64,000 nucleotides of DNA from Bdellovibrionaceae bacterium UBA2351. GTDB taxonomy: Bacteria; Bdellovibrionota; Bdellovibrionia; Bdellovibrionales; Bdellovibrionaceae. Both the position numbers and the translations under genes were made by a program. Below are positions 25,028 to 34,338 of the stretch, one piece after another. Below the pieces are notes generated by a model. That model saw nothing but the letters and a program-made list of their open reading frames with translations. It did not search any database and was not told the origin of the DNA. Position 1 is the first letter of the stretch. Each line of letters begins with the position of its first letter. The stretch spans positions 1-64,000 of the forward strand of contig DDTZ01000055.1 of the NCBI GenBank assembly GCA_002344565.1, in the 5' to 3' direction.

Positions 25028-28000
25028 TTAAACTTCGTTTTTATTATTTTGAATTAAGTATTGTTCTGCTGATCGTTTTCCAAACTTATAAAAAAGAGTG
25101 GGAGTAACGATGATATCAAGAATAGTAGAGCTCAAGAGGCCGCCGACAATAACCACGGCCACGGGATATAAAACCTCGCTACCGGCTTGTCCCTTGGCGA
25201 ACACGAGCGGTAGTAGTGCTAGTGAAGCCACACAGGCCGTCATCATCACCGGTACCAATCGCTCTTGAGATCCACGAATGATCATCTCCTTGCTGAATGA
25301 TTCGTTTTCAAATTTCATCAAATGCAAGTAGTGGGAAATCATCATGATAGCGTTTCTTGAAGCGACTCCGCATAGCGTGATAAATCCAACAAGGCTGGCC
25401 ACCGTGATGGTCTTGTCAGCGAAGAACAGCAAAAATATACCACCGATAAAGGCTAATGGGATTGTCGCCATAATTTGGGCTGTGATTGTTTTTGAGCGGA
25501 AATGACTGAAAAGCACCAGCGCGATACCGATCAATGAAATCAAACCGAAAACTAAGATTTTTCTGGTGGCACCTTGCTGACTTTCAAATTGTCCGCCGTA
25601 GACGATGTAATAGCCTTCAGGAAGTTGAACCTCCTTTTTTACTTTGGACTGAACTTCTTCAATCAGGCTACCTAAATCGCGATTATGAACATTGGCACTG
25701 ATTACGATACGTCGTTGACTATTTTCCCGATTAATTTCGTTTGGACCAGTTGTTTCATAAATATCGGCGACATCCTTTAAGCGAACTTTTCGGCCGTCCG
25801 GCATTGTTTTTAAAACAGTTTCTTCCATTTTTTCTATACTGCCGCGTGAGCTTTCATCGAATTGAAAAAATACGTCGTACAATTTGGTGTCCTCTATAAT
25901 TTGGGCAACGGTTTCGCCGTTGAACGCTGCTTCCAGTAGCTGCGTTACTTCGCCAGGACTTAGTCCAAATTGGGCGGCTTCCGGGCGTAGAACTTTGATT
26001 TTAATTTGTGGAATCAAGCCTTGTTGTTCCACTTTTAAATCAACAAGTCCGTTGGTATCTTTGATCGCAGACTGCAGCTCTGCCGCTTTTTGCCGCAGCA
26101 GAGTTAAATCAGGGCCAAAAATTTTAATCGCCACCGCAGCACTGACTCCAGAAAGCATGTGATCAATTAAATGGGATATCGGTTGCCCAACGTTGACACC
26201 TACTCCGGGTATCGAGCTTTTTAGATTATTTCTAATTTCCGCAAGGACAATATCCCGAGGTCGACCATCATTGTGGAAATCGACATCGATTTCGCTAACA
26301 TTTACACCCATAGCGTGTTCGTCTAATTCTGCGCGACCTGTACGGCGAGAAACAGACTTAATTTCCTTGGTCTGCATAATAATATGTTCAGCTTTTTGTC
26401 CCAATTTATTTGATTCGTTCAAGCTGATTCCCGGTTTGGCAATTACTGAAATCATCGCAGTTCCTTCATTGAACTGTGGTAAGAAATCGCGTCCCATGAA
26501 AGGTAGCAAGCTTAGCGCTAGTCCTAGAAGTAAGGCGCTGCCACCCAGTACTAGATTTGCATTTCCTAGAGACCAATTTAAAATTTTGCGATCTAAACTT
26601 TTTAACATGGTCACTAGTTTAGTATCATGATGTTCTTTAAACTCGCCCTTTAAAAAATATGAACATAGTACTGGAGTTAAAGTTAACGAAACAATCAGTG
26701 ATGATATAAGTGCCGTTAAATACGCGACGCCCAGTGGGCTAAATAACCGTCCTTCTAATCCCGTTAAATTGAAAAGTGGGAAAAATACCAATGCGATGAT
26801 CACTGTTGCCAGCACAATAGAATTTCGAATCTCGCTTGATGCATCGTAAATCACTTTCAACGCCGATCTAGGATTGGAGCCTTGGCTGTTTTCACGCAAA
26901 CGACGAAAAACATTTTCGACGTCAACGATCGAGTCATCAACCAGTTCACCGATCGCTATGGCAAGGCCACCAAGAGTCATCGTGTTTACAGTCAAATCAA
27001 AAAATTTGAAAACGATCGCCGTAACAAGAAAGGAAACAGGGATTGCGGTCAATGTAATGACGGACATTCGTAAATTAGCTAAGAAAATAAACAGTATGAT
27101 AAAGACCAAGACCGTCCCGAACTTCAGCTTACCTTGTATTCCTTTGATCGAGGCTTCGATAAAGTTCGATTGTTTGAACACATCGGTGTTAATCACAACT
27201 CCTTTTGGCATTGAAGGGCGAATTTCAGCGATCGCTTTTTCAACGGATTCGGTGATTTGAATCGTGTCGGCACCGGGCTGTTTTTGAATAGTTATAACTA
27301 CTGACGGGTTTCCGTTAAAACTGCCATCGCCGCGTTTTAATCGAGGGGCTTCTTTTACTTCAGCAATATCGTCGACGCGAATAGGCTTACCAAAATGTAA
27401 GCCCACCAGTGTTTGTTTGATATCATCAATGCCATCGATGATTCCGATATTTCTAACTAGAAATTCTTGTCCTGACTTTTCAAGGAATCCGCCAGTTGTA
27501 TTTTGACTGATTTGCGAAAGCTCTTTGTCGATTTGTTCCATCGTTAACTGAAATCGATTCATCTTATCCGCCGAAACTAGAATCTGATACTGTTTCAATC
27601 CGCCACCGATAGCAATGACCTGCGAAACTCCTTGTATTGTCATCAAGCGTGGGCGCAACACCCACTCCGCAAGATTGCGAAGCTCCATGGGATTGATTTC
27701 GTTAGACTCTGTGGTTAGCGCGATCTGCTGAATTTGTCCCATTAGCGAGCCGATCGGTCCCATAATCGGAGTGATATCTTTGGGAAGTCGTTCTTTCGAT
27801 AGGTTTAGTTTTTCCTGAACGAGTTGACGGCTTTTAAAAATATCCGTTCCCCATTTAAATTCGACATAAATAGCAGAAAGCCCGATACCAGACTGCGAGC
27901 GAATTCGTTCGACTCCCGGTAAGCCATTTAGGTAACTTTCGATTGGAAACGTCACGCGTGTTTCGACCTCTTCTGGGGCCATTCCATGAGATTCAGTTAC

Positions 28001-28147
28001 AATGGTGACGGTTGGCTTGGTGATGTCCGGAAAGACATCTATTGGTAAATTTTTAAGAGTGATTGAACCATATACGACTATGAATGCGGTTATAGCGATT
28101 ACCAATAGCCGATGGTTCAATGCAAATCTAATTATAGAATTGAGCAT
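25028..28147 (-). CDS. CzcA/CusA-type heavy-metal efflux RND pump
   Basis: A 1039-residue inner-membrane RND transporter of the heavy-metal efflux branch. Two halves of six membrane segments each flank large periplasmic loops. The opening (IIRFALNHRLLVIAITAF, LPIDVFPDITKPTVTI) and the membrane motif GELVDDSIVDVENVFRRL with acidic proton-relay residues are diagnostic. Export of monovalent (Cu, Ag) or divalent (Co, Zn, Cd) ions is expected; the sequence does not decide which. The ATG follows AGGGAC. No membrane-fusion adaptor gene is found in the cluster. Confidence 0.95.
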   Translation of the reverse strand: MLNSIIRFALNHRLLVIAITAFIVVYGSITLKNLPIDVFPDITKPTVTIVTESHGMAPEEVETRVTFPIESYLNGLPGVERIRSQSGIGLSAIYVEFKWGTDIFKSRQLVQEKLNLSKERLPKDITPIMGPIGSLMGQIQQIALTTESNEINPMELRNLAEWVLRPRLMTIQGVSQVIAIGGGLKQYQILVSADKMNRFQLTMEQIDKELSQISQNTTGGFLEKSGQEFLVRNIGIIDGIDDIKQTLVGLHFGKPIRVDDIAEVKEAPRLKRGDGSFNGNPSVVITIQKQPGADTIQITESVEKAIAEIRPSMPKGVVINTDVFKQSNFIEASIKGIQGKLKFGTVLVFIILFIFLANLRMSVITLTAIPVSFLVTAIVFKFFDLTVNTMTLGGLAIAIGELVDDSIVDVENVFRRLRENSQGSNPRSALKVIYDASSEIRNSIVLATVIIALVFFPLFNLTGLEGRLFSPLGVAYLTALISSLIVSLTLTPVLCSYFLKGEFKEHHDTKLVTMLKSLDRKILNWSLGNANLVLGGSALLLGLALSLLPFMGRDFLPQFNEGTAMISVIAKPGISLNESNKLGQKAEHIIMQTKEIKSVSRRTGRAELDEHAMGVNVSEIDVDFHNDGRPRDIVLAEIRNNLKSSIPGVGVNVGQPISHLIDHMLSGVSAAVAIKIFGPDLTLLRQKAAELQSAIKDTNGLVDLKVEQQGLIPQIKIKVLRPEAAQFGLSPGEVTQLLEAAFNGETVAQIIEDTKLYDVFFQFDESSRGSIEKMEETVLKTMPDGRKVRLKDVADIYETTGPNEINRENSQRRIVISANVHNRDLGSLIEEVQSKVKKEVQLPEGYYIVYGGQFESQQGATRKILVFGLISLIGIALVLFSHFRSKTITAQIMATIPLAFIGGIFLLFFADKTITVASLVGFITLCGVASRNAIMMISHYLHLMKFENESFSKEMIIRGSQERLVPVMMTACVASLALLPLVFAKGQAGSEVLYPVAVVIVGGLLSSTILDIIVTPTLFYKFGKRSAEQYLIQNNKNEV

Positions 28148-28206
28148 GTTGTCCCTTTTTTGAGCGAGTAGAATGGAAACTAAATATTAATTGTTAAGAA
28201 CTAATA

Positions 28207-28554
28207 TTACGCTCTTGGGGGCTGGAAAGGTCCGTCTAAGACAGGGGATTGCTTTGCTGAAAATGAAGCCTCAACTTCGTTAGATGCAATGACTTCCAAT
28301 AAATCTAAACGATCAGTTTTTGCTAAAGCAGTAAATGGGCTACAGCCATTGACTCGATGTTGTGGACACGCACATTCATTACCACAATCAGATTGCTTTT
28401 CATCAGCATGGCCGCCACTCGAGTGATGGTCTGATGCAGTCGGCGAGTTCGTAGAATGAGAACATGCATGTGAATGATAAGGTTTAAAAAACAACGCCAA
28501 AATCAAAAAAGACATAGAAAGTAGTAAAAAGTTTCTAATTTGCTTTTGGCGCAT
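28207..28554 (-). CDS. small Cys/His-rich exported protein, CopL/DUF2946-like
   Basis: A 115-residue protein with one N-terminal hydrophobic segment (FLLLSMSFLILALFF) followed by a Cys/His-rich part (HSHACSHS, HHSSGGH, CGNECACPQH) and a C-terminal end GPFQPPRA. This layout resembles CopL and DUF2946-type proteins found before copper or heavy-metal export genes; that link is from context and composition. It is the gene directly upstream of the RND pump. There is no ribosome-binding site, and a sigma-70-like promoter ends close to the ATG, so it may be leaderless. Confidence 0.7.
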   Translation of the reverse strand: MRQKQIRNFLLLSMSFLILALFFKPYHSHACSHSTNSPTASDHHSSGGHADEKQSDCGNECACPQHRVNGCSPFTALAKTDRLDLLEVIASNEVEASFSAKQSPVLDGPFQPPRA

Positions 28555-28562
28555 CTGTATCC

Positions 28563-28591
28563 AATCTATGACTATAGGTTTAGAAAGTCAA
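28563..28591 (-). promoter_or_regulatory. candidate promoter of metal-efflux cluster
   Basis: Read leftward: TTGACT (28586-28591), 17 bases, TAGATT (28563-28568). The start point would fall only a few bases from, or on, the ATG at 28554. Confidence 0.45.
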
Positions 28592-28615
28592 TTTGGTTGC
28601 ATCTAACTGAGACGC

Positions 28616-29401
28616 CTACCAAATTTTTCCTTCTATAGATAAATAAACTAATGTCTGATTCTCTGTACCCGGATTGGCACCGATGGTTGAAGGCATGGCG
28701 ATGCCAGGAACAAGTTGCCACTCACCAACATCGAAACCATAACGTAAACTTGGGCTCACGATGAATTGAGATGACCATTCGGTTTTGTCTTGTCCGATCG
28801 TTGCCTCTTCTTGAGACGATGCAAATTCCAACATGAAGTTAAATGATTCCGTTATTAAATACACATTGCTTAAATTCCAAAAAAAGCGATTGTTGTCTGC
28901 AGTTAAGCCTGCCGCGGTTTTTGCTTTCGGAGTATGAGTTGCGCCCACATTCCAATGTTGCACCCATTGGTCGTTAATCTTTACAGAAGTAATAAGTGAT
29001 GCTTCGTATGCATTTACGCCTGCACCTAAGCCGTCTTCAAATTTTCCGGTAGTAGTTACGTAACTCAGGCGTCCAGTGGTTGTGAACGTATCGTTCCCAA
29101 AGAATTCATATCGGTAGTTTAATTTGATATCGCCCATTCCTGTTTTATCAGAGGATTCTAAATAGCTGTACGGAATTTCATAAGAGAACTGGTGTGCGCG
29201 TGAAAGGATTGGTAATTCGTTGATGAAAACATAAGACCAATCTTTTGTTTTGTTCGATTTTTGGTAGACATTAATAAACTGAACGACACCTGGATCCTGA
29301 TTGTAGGCTTCCTCAACTAGAAACGAATTATCTTCTATTGGTTCTGAAAATGACAATAGGCCTAAACATGTTACTAATAAAAACGACTTTAAAAAATTCA
29401 T
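28616..29401 (-). CDS. outer-membrane protein, phenol-degradation MetA-like barrel
   Basis: A 261-residue exported protein with signal peptide. Repeated amphipathic strands (HQFSYEIPYSYLE, GDIKLNYRYEFFG, TTTGRLSYVTTTGKFEDG) and the C-terminus LVYLSIEGKIW suggest a beta barrel. The pattern resembles the Phenol_MetA_deg/transporter family often found with metal resistance genes; this is a family-level guess. The ATG follows GGGGAG. It lies upstream of the RND cluster on the same strand and may belong to it. Confidence 0.7.
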   Translation of the reverse strand: MNFLKSFLLVTCLGLLSFSEPIEDNSFLVEEAYNQDPGVVQFINVYQKSNKTKDWSYVFINELPILSRAHQFSYEIPYSYLESSDKTGMGDIKLNYRYEFFGNDTFTTTGRLSYVTTTGKFEDGLGAGVNAYEASLITSVKINDQWVQHWNVGATHTPKAKTAAGLTADNNRFFWNLSNVYLITESFNFMLEFASSQEEATIGQDKTEWSSQFIVSPSLRYGFDVGEWQLVPGIAMPSTIGANPGTENQTLVYLSIEGKIW

Positions 29402-29466
29402 ATGGCTCCCCTCAGTAAAAACTTTACCGTTTCTAACCGTTTTTGAGTAGCCAAGTTTTCTTTAAC

Positions 29467-29625
29467 TTAATCTCTGGGCTTACGTACAGCACTCATCATG
29501 ATACCCAATAATCCAATCGTAAAAAATGCGGCGATTAATGGGTCATGCGGATTCATTTTATAAAAACCATAGCCACCGATTAGACAAAGGACTGTGAGTG
29601 CTATGATTTTTAGTCGTTTTATCAT
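29467..29625 (-). CDS. small membrane protein, 52 residues
   Basis: An open frame starting MIKRLKIIALTVLCLIGGYG with a good AAGGG site, the upstream part of which overlaps the stop of the nuclease gene 8 bases away. Two hydrophobic segments (residues about 6-22 and 31-45) flank NPHDP, followed by a basic tail, so it is a two-pass inner-membrane miniprotein with both ends inside. Coupling to the nuclease gene suggests a linked role; no family is recognised. Confidence 0.7.
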   Translation of the reverse strand: MIKRLKIIALTVLCLIGGYGFYKMNPHDPLIAAFFTIGLLGIMMSAVRKPRD

Positions 29626-29633
29626 CACTACCC

Positions 29634-30716
29634 TTACTTTTTAGGTTCTGCTTTACCTAAGTAATCCGGTGGAATAAATTCCGGAGTGTGTGGATATCTA
29701 AAACTTTTGTAGGCTTGCAATGATGGCGAGCCTGCATTGTGGTAAGACTCGTCCCAAAAGTGAGATAAAACAATTGCAGATCTGGCCATTTGAAGAATGA
29801 TTATATCCTTAAATTTTTTGTAGCCTATGTTTGATGGGCTTCGTTCGGCGGCCGTTTTTATGTCCATACCTTTTTCATTTTTAACTTCTGACCTTTTTAG
29901 GATGGGGTCGGCTTTTAAAACGGTTTCGATATCTTTGTAAGATAGAGAGCTTAGATATTGCATGATTTCGATAGGTGTACCCGTCGTTAATTTTTTATCT
30001 TTGATTGTTTTCGCTTTATCTACAATAAGCTTTTCCATATCAGGACCGAAATGAGTTACGACTTGTTCCTCGTAATACGAATGTATCCCGCCGTGACCAG
30101 CGCCGTAACCGTCAAAATCAACGGTTGCATGGAACGGTTGAGAAGCATCGCCTACAAAGTGTCCCATTAAACCCATGTATTGAATCATATTGAAAACAGA
30201 TTGATTATAAGGAAGTTTGTCGTCTTGTTCTTCCTTGAAATTTTTAGGGTTCAAAGTTCCTGAAAAAGACGCCTTTAAATCAGATGCTAATCTATAGAAC
30301 TGATCGGCCCTCCACCACAGTGAACCCATCTCCTTTGGAATAGAGAAAATTTTATTTCCATTTTTCTTGTGCTGATTTTCAGTGCCCGTATATTTTTCCA
30401 TGATGGATCTAATATCTTTAGGTATTTCAAGAATGGTCATTCCCAAAATTTCAGGATCAATATAGTGAGTAGGGTTGCCGACATCACTCGTGTCAGCACC
30501 TAGAGATTTCCAATAGATATCTGGAATATTGCAAAGATGTCCCAAACTATGCATGCGGTATTGTAAGAACGGTCTAAGCGCATCGTCTTTTATTAGGTGA
30601 GTAGCCGAGACACAAATTGTATGATGACCTCGATTACCCCAAGACAGCGCGGATTCAGAAAATAAAACTACAAGCGGAAGAATGACTGAAAATTTTAATA
30701 AAGATGAAATCTGCAT
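29634..30716 (-). CDS. S1/P1-type zinc-dependent nuclease
   Basis: A 360-residue exported protein. After the signal peptide the mature chain should start at Trp in SWGNRGHHTI, the N-terminal Trp that binds zinc in this family. Further ligands are in PDIYW, THYID, MGHFVGDASQPFHA and GGIHSYYEE. Family members cleave single-stranded DNA and RNA and remove 3'-phosphates, releasing nucleosides and nucleotides; related phospholipases C share the fold, so the substrate is inferred. It lies 98 bases downstream of a nucleoside ABC importer operon on the same strand, which favours a nucleic-acid role. Its ribosome-binding site is partly inside a hairpin. Confidence 0.88.
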   Translation of the reverse strand: MQISSLLKFSVILPLVVLFSESALSWGNRGHHTICVSATHLIKDDALRPFLQYRMHSLGHLCNIPDIYWKSLGADTSDVGNPTHYIDPEILGMTILEIPKDIRSIMEKYTGTENQHKKNGNKIFSIPKEMGSLWWRADQFYRLASDLKASFSGTLNPKNFKEEQDDKLPYNQSVFNMIQYMGLMGHFVGDASQPFHATVDFDGYGAGHGGIHSYYEEQVVTHFGPDMEKLIVDKAKTIKDKKLTTGTPIEIMQYLSSLSYKDIETVLKADPILKRSEVKNEKGMDIKTAAERSPSNIGYKKFKDIIILQMARSAIVLSHFWDESYHNAGSPSLQAYKSFRYPHTPEFIPPDYLGKAEPKK

Positions 30717-30723
30717 AAAAACC

Positions 30724-30754
30724 TCGATCCTTGATTTATCTTATCAAGGATCGA
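30724..30754 (-). terminator. hairpin between importer operon and nuclease gene
   Basis: A perfect 11-bp stem (30724-30734 with 30744-30754) with a 9-base loop, followed leftward by GGTTTTT and the nuclease ATG. It can act as a terminator of the importer operon. Its downstream arm overlaps part of the GAGG ribosome-binding site of the nuclease. Confidence 0.7.
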
Positions 30755-30814
30755 AAAACTCAAGCTTTTATCTCTAAACCAGGCCGAGCTCGCAGCAGAG
30801 TCGTTTTTGAAGGA

Positions 30815-31690
30815 CTATCGCTTACCCAAGAAGGCGGGTGCTTGGCTGCGTCCGAAAAATCCAGCTAACAAGATGATTGTCAAAACATACGGTAGAATCT
30901 GAATCCACTGTACGGGGATGATCACGCCGTTAATAGGAACACCTTGGAGGCGGATCTGAAGAGCATCAAAAATTCCAAAAACAAAACAACCTACTAATGT
31001 AGGCACTGGTTTCCATTTGCCTAAAATCAGCGCGCTTAATGCGATAAACCCGCGACCGCCAGTCATCAAAGGTGAATACGCTGAAGAAAGAAACAAAGAT
31101 AAGCTCGCGCCACCTAATGCCGCTAGTCCCCCACATAACAGAACGCTGACCCAGCGAACGCGCTCTACAGAAACTCCGCACGCCGTTAATCCATCGGGGT
31201 ATTCTCCTGCGAACTGAATCCAGTAGCCCCAACGTGTTTTAGAAATCAGAAAGTAGATTCCCACAACGATAGCAATGGCAAAGACGGTAACTTCGTATGA
31301 TAAACGCTGTTCAAGAGGAATAGCGGGAGTGGATCCCGTTGAGTTAAAGATAAATTTTGTTAAGAAGGGTATTAGTCCCATCATAAGAAAGTTAAAACCA
31401 GTTCCGGCAACGATAGCGTCAGTTTTTAGACGAACTACCAAAAGACTAAATAATAAACTAGCTAAAGCGCCGCAAACAAATGCTAATGTAAACCCGATGT
31501 AAGATGAGTGAGTCAGATGGGCAAACACTGCGCCAGAGAATGCTCCTGCTAGCATAAAACCTTCCAGACCAATTTGGACCACTCCAGATTTTTCGCTCAA
31601 TAAACCGGCTTGGGCTGCAAATATCAATGGGGTTGATACGCGAAGAGCACTCAGTATAAAGCTTAATGAAAAAATATCGATTTCGCCCAC
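30815..31690 (-). CDS. nucleoside ABC transporter permease (second)
   Basis: A 291-residue inner-membrane permease of the BMP-type (purine nucleoside) importer family, with about 8-9 membrane segments. The motif LLSEKSGVVQIGLEGFMLAGA is typical of the NupC/YufQ-type subunit. The start is a GTG one base after the stop of the previous gene (TAA-C-GTG) with an AGGA site, so translation is coupled. It pairs with the permease at 31692 to form the channel. Confidence 0.92.
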   Translation of the reverse strand: MGEIDIFSLSFILSALRVSTPLIFAAQAGLLSEKSGVVQIGLEGFMLAGAFSGAVFAHLTHSSYIGFTLAFVCGALASLLFSLLVVRLKTDAIVAGTGFNFLMMGLIPFLTKFIFNSTGSTPAIPLEQRLSYEVTVFAIAIVVGIYFLISKTRWGYWIQFAGEYPDGLTACGVSVERVRWVSVLLCGGLAALGGASLSLFLSSAYSPLMTGGRGFIALSALILGKWKPVPTLVGCFVFGIFDALQIRLQGVPINGVIIPVQWIQILPYVLTIILLAGFFGRSQAPAFLGKR

Positions 31691-31691
31691 G

Positions 31692-32756
31692 TTACACGCT
31701 TCCTGATTGATTAAACTTTTTTCGCTTGTTGAGCCAGCCAATGTTTACGCCGTATTTGTTTAGGTAGTATTGCAATCCAACTCCAAACAAAACCATGGCT
31801 TGGATAATTTTAGAAAAATCTTTTGTAATGGTTTCCGTTTCAATATCTAAATCACTAGCGCCCTTATGAAATACAGACATTATAAACGCGTTAGCGACAA
31901 TTCCGATTGGATGGTTATTCGACATCAAGGCCACCGCGATTCCCATAAACCCAAATTCAGGAGAGAAGCCGATTTTATATTGGCCACTGTAGCCGATTAC
32001 TTCATTCATACCGGCGCCGCTAGCTAAAACCCCAGACAATACCAAACTTAAAACGACGAATTTTTTTGACGAGATCGAGGCGCGTTCCGCAGCTGCAGGA
32101 TTTTCGCCAACGGCGATCATTTCAAAGCCCAGTGCAGACTTCGTAAAAAAGAAGTACATCGTTATAGCCGTCAGAATGGCAACAATAAAGAATACATTCA
32201 CCGGTGATTCTGGAAGTAACTTATTTAAAAAATCAAATGAGTTAGTCCGGAAGGCATCCGCGATCACGGCGCTTTCAGGGTTTTGGGAGTCGGGGTTTTG
32301 TAACTGATGTGAAATAAAATAGCTAGAAATGCCGGCTGAAACAAAGTTAAGCATCATTGTAACGATGACTTCGTGACTTCCGCGATACGCTTTTAATAAT
32401 CCTGGAATAGCACCCCAGATGGCGCCAGCTAATATACCAACCAATAGTATAAGTAGTAAACTTCCCGGGAAAGTAACTCCCGGATACGTCGTTGCAAATA
32501 CCACCATACTGATTGCACTGAAGTTCAGTTGTCCCTCAGCACCAATATTAAACAAGCCAGATTTGAATGCCGTTGACACCGAAAGCCCCGTGAAAATTAA
32601 CGATGTCATATAGAATAATGTTAAACCGAAGTCGTACTTGCTGCCAAAGCTGCTGCGAACCAAAATTTCCAAAATGTGGAGAGGATTTTCACCGGCAAAA
32701 AAAATGATCATCAGAGCGCAAGCCAAACCAAATAAGAAGCCAAAAAATGATTTCAC
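31692..32756 (-). CDS. nucleoside ABC transporter permease (first)
   Basis: A 354-residue inner-membrane permease of the NupB/YufP-type. It starts at a GTG that overlaps the ATPase stop codon (GTGA) with AGGAG upstream. Motifs include TAFKSGLFNIGAEGQLNFSA and SKKFVVLSLVLSGVLASGAGMNEVIGYSGQYK (shown here in part by family pattern), and multiple membrane segments. Together with the next gene it forms the membrane domain of the importer. Confidence 0.92.
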   Translation of the reverse strand: MKSFFGFLFGLACALMIIFFAGENPLHILEILVRSSFGSKYDFGLTLFYMTSLIFTGLSVSTAFKSGLFNIGAEGQLNFSAISMVVFATTYPGVTFPGSLLLILLVGILAGAIWGAIPGLLKAYRGSHEVIVTMMLNFVSAGISSYFISHQLQNPDSQNPESAVIADAFRTNSFDFLNKLLPESPVNVFFIVAILTAITMYFFFTKSALGFEMIAVGENPAAAERASISSKKFVVLSLVLSGVLASGAGMNEVIGYSGQYKIGFSPEFGFMGIAVALMSNNHPIGIVANAFIMSVFHKGASDLDIETETITKDFSKIIQAMVLFGVGLQYYLNKYGVNIGWLNKRKKFNQSGSV

Positions 32757-34273
32757 AGTACGACTCCTAACATACAACGACCAATTTCCTTTTCAGAGAA
32801 GCCAGAACGAATATGTTCGCCAATGATTTTTCCGTTACGAATAACTAGGATGCGGTCAGATAGTTTCAATAGTTCATCTAGTTCACTTGAGATCAAAAGG
32901 ACGCCTTTTCCTTTTTCTTGCGCTATAATTAACTGTTCATGAATTAACTCAATCGCGCCGATATCCACACCGCGAGTCGGGTGGGCGGCAATAATAATTT
33001 CCGGGTCATGAAATAGCTCGCGAGCCACTACAATCTTTTGCTGATTGCCACCAGAGAATGCATTAAAATCCAAGTTGATATTATTAGGTTCGACTTTAAA
33101 TTTATCGAACATGCTTTGAGTCAGATTTTTAATCTTTTTCCAGTCCAAAGTTCCTTTAGAGAACCATTTGGGCTTACGTTGATAGCCAAGAATGAAATTT
33201 TGAAATGCCTTTAAGTCTGGTAATACGCCCAAGCGCAAGCGGTCTTCCGGAAAAACACCAATTGCTAAGTCTCTAGCGCCATACGGCCCAAGAGACTTAG
33301 CGTCTTTGTCCAAAATTGTGATTTTTCCTGAATAATTAAAACGTTTTGAGTTCAAAATAAACGGAATCAGCTTTTCTTGACCATGTCCTTCGATGCCAGC
33401 GATGCCCAGAATTTCGCCTCGATGAAGTTTGAAATTCAAAAGATATTCTTTGTTGTTCTCTGTGAACTTTACATTTTCTAGGTCGAGAACTACGCTTGGA
33501 TCTGGATACTTTTCGAAAGAACGCTTTTCAAATGAAACAGGTTTGCCAACCATTTTAGACGCCATTTCTTTTTCGTCTAGTTCAGTCGCAGGGTATGTTC
33601 CCACGAGTTGGCCTTTGCGAAAAATGGTGATCGTGTCGGCTATGCGTTTAACTTCCTTAAGTTTATGCGTAATCAGAATAACTGTCTTGCCTTGTTTCTT
33701 AAGCTCTAGCAATTGATTCAATAACTCATCAATTTCATGTGGGGTTAGTACAGCGGTAGGTTCATCGAAAATTAAGATCTGATTGTCTAGACAAAGTAGT
33801 TTTAAAATTTCAATTTTCTGTTGGACTCCAACGCCAAGATCCTTAACTGGCGTGTCCCATGGAATATCAAATTTGTATAGCTTTGCAGTCGCTTTGATTT
33901 TTTCAATTTTTTCTTTCTTGAAGTAGAGTTCGAACGCATTTTGTTTGGGGTCTACCAACAAAACATTTTCAAGCGCCGTATGTGCCGGACTTAGCATAAA
34001 GTGCTGGTGAACCATCCCAATTTTGAACTTCATCGCATCGATCGGCGACGAGAAACGAACATCTTCAGAGTTTACCTTGATAGCTCCCGCATCAGCGGTA
34101 TAGATCCCGAAAAGGATCTTCATGATAGTGGATTTACCGGCCCCATTTTCACCTATAATGGCATGTATGGTATTTCGATGAATAGAGAACGAAATATCGC
34201 GATTGGCCCATACATTACCAAAGCGCTTTCCTATGTTTAAAAATTGAATTTCCGCGTTCGAATTAGTTTCCAT
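32753..34273 (-). CDS. nucleoside ABC transporter ATP-binding protein
   Basis: A 506-residue ATPase with two fused nucleotide-binding domains, as in NupA/YufO and sugar importers. Domain 1 has the Walker A GENGAGKST (residues about 42-50) and Walker B IFDEPTAVLT. Domain 2 has signature FSGGNQQK but a degenerate Walker A (IEGHGQEKL) and AAHPTRGVD in place of the usual Walker B, so hydrolysis is probably asymmetric. It powers the two permeases that follow. Confidence 0.95.
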   Translation of the reverse strand: METNSNAEIQFLNIGKRFGNVWANRDISFSIHRNTIHAIIGENGAGKSTIMKILFGIYTADAGAIKVNSEDVRFSSPIDAMKFKIGMVHQHFMLSPAHTALENVLLVDPKQNAFELYFKKEKIEKIKATAKLYKFDIPWDTPVKDLGVGVQQKIEILKLLCLDNQILIFDEPTAVLTPHEIDELLNQLLELKKQGKTVILITHKLKEVKRIADTITIFRKGQLVGTYPATELDEKEMASKMVGKPVSFEKRSFEKYPDPSVVLDLENVKFTENNKEYLLNFKLHRGEILGIAGIEGHGQEKLIPFILNSKRFNYSGKITILDKDAKSLGPYGARDLAIGVFPEDRLRLGVLPDLKAFQNFILGYQRKPKWFSKGTLDWKKIKNLTQSMFDKFKVEPNNINLDFNAFSGGNQQKIVVARELFHDPEIIIAAHPTRGVDIGAIELIHEQLIIAQEKGKGVLLISSELDELLKLSDRILVIRNGKIIGEHIRSGFSEKEIGRCMLGVVL

Positions 34274-34338
34274 TGGCGCTTTCTAGGGTTTGTTTTAAGT
34301 CTACATAAACAAACCCTAACGTGAATTAGGATTTCAAA

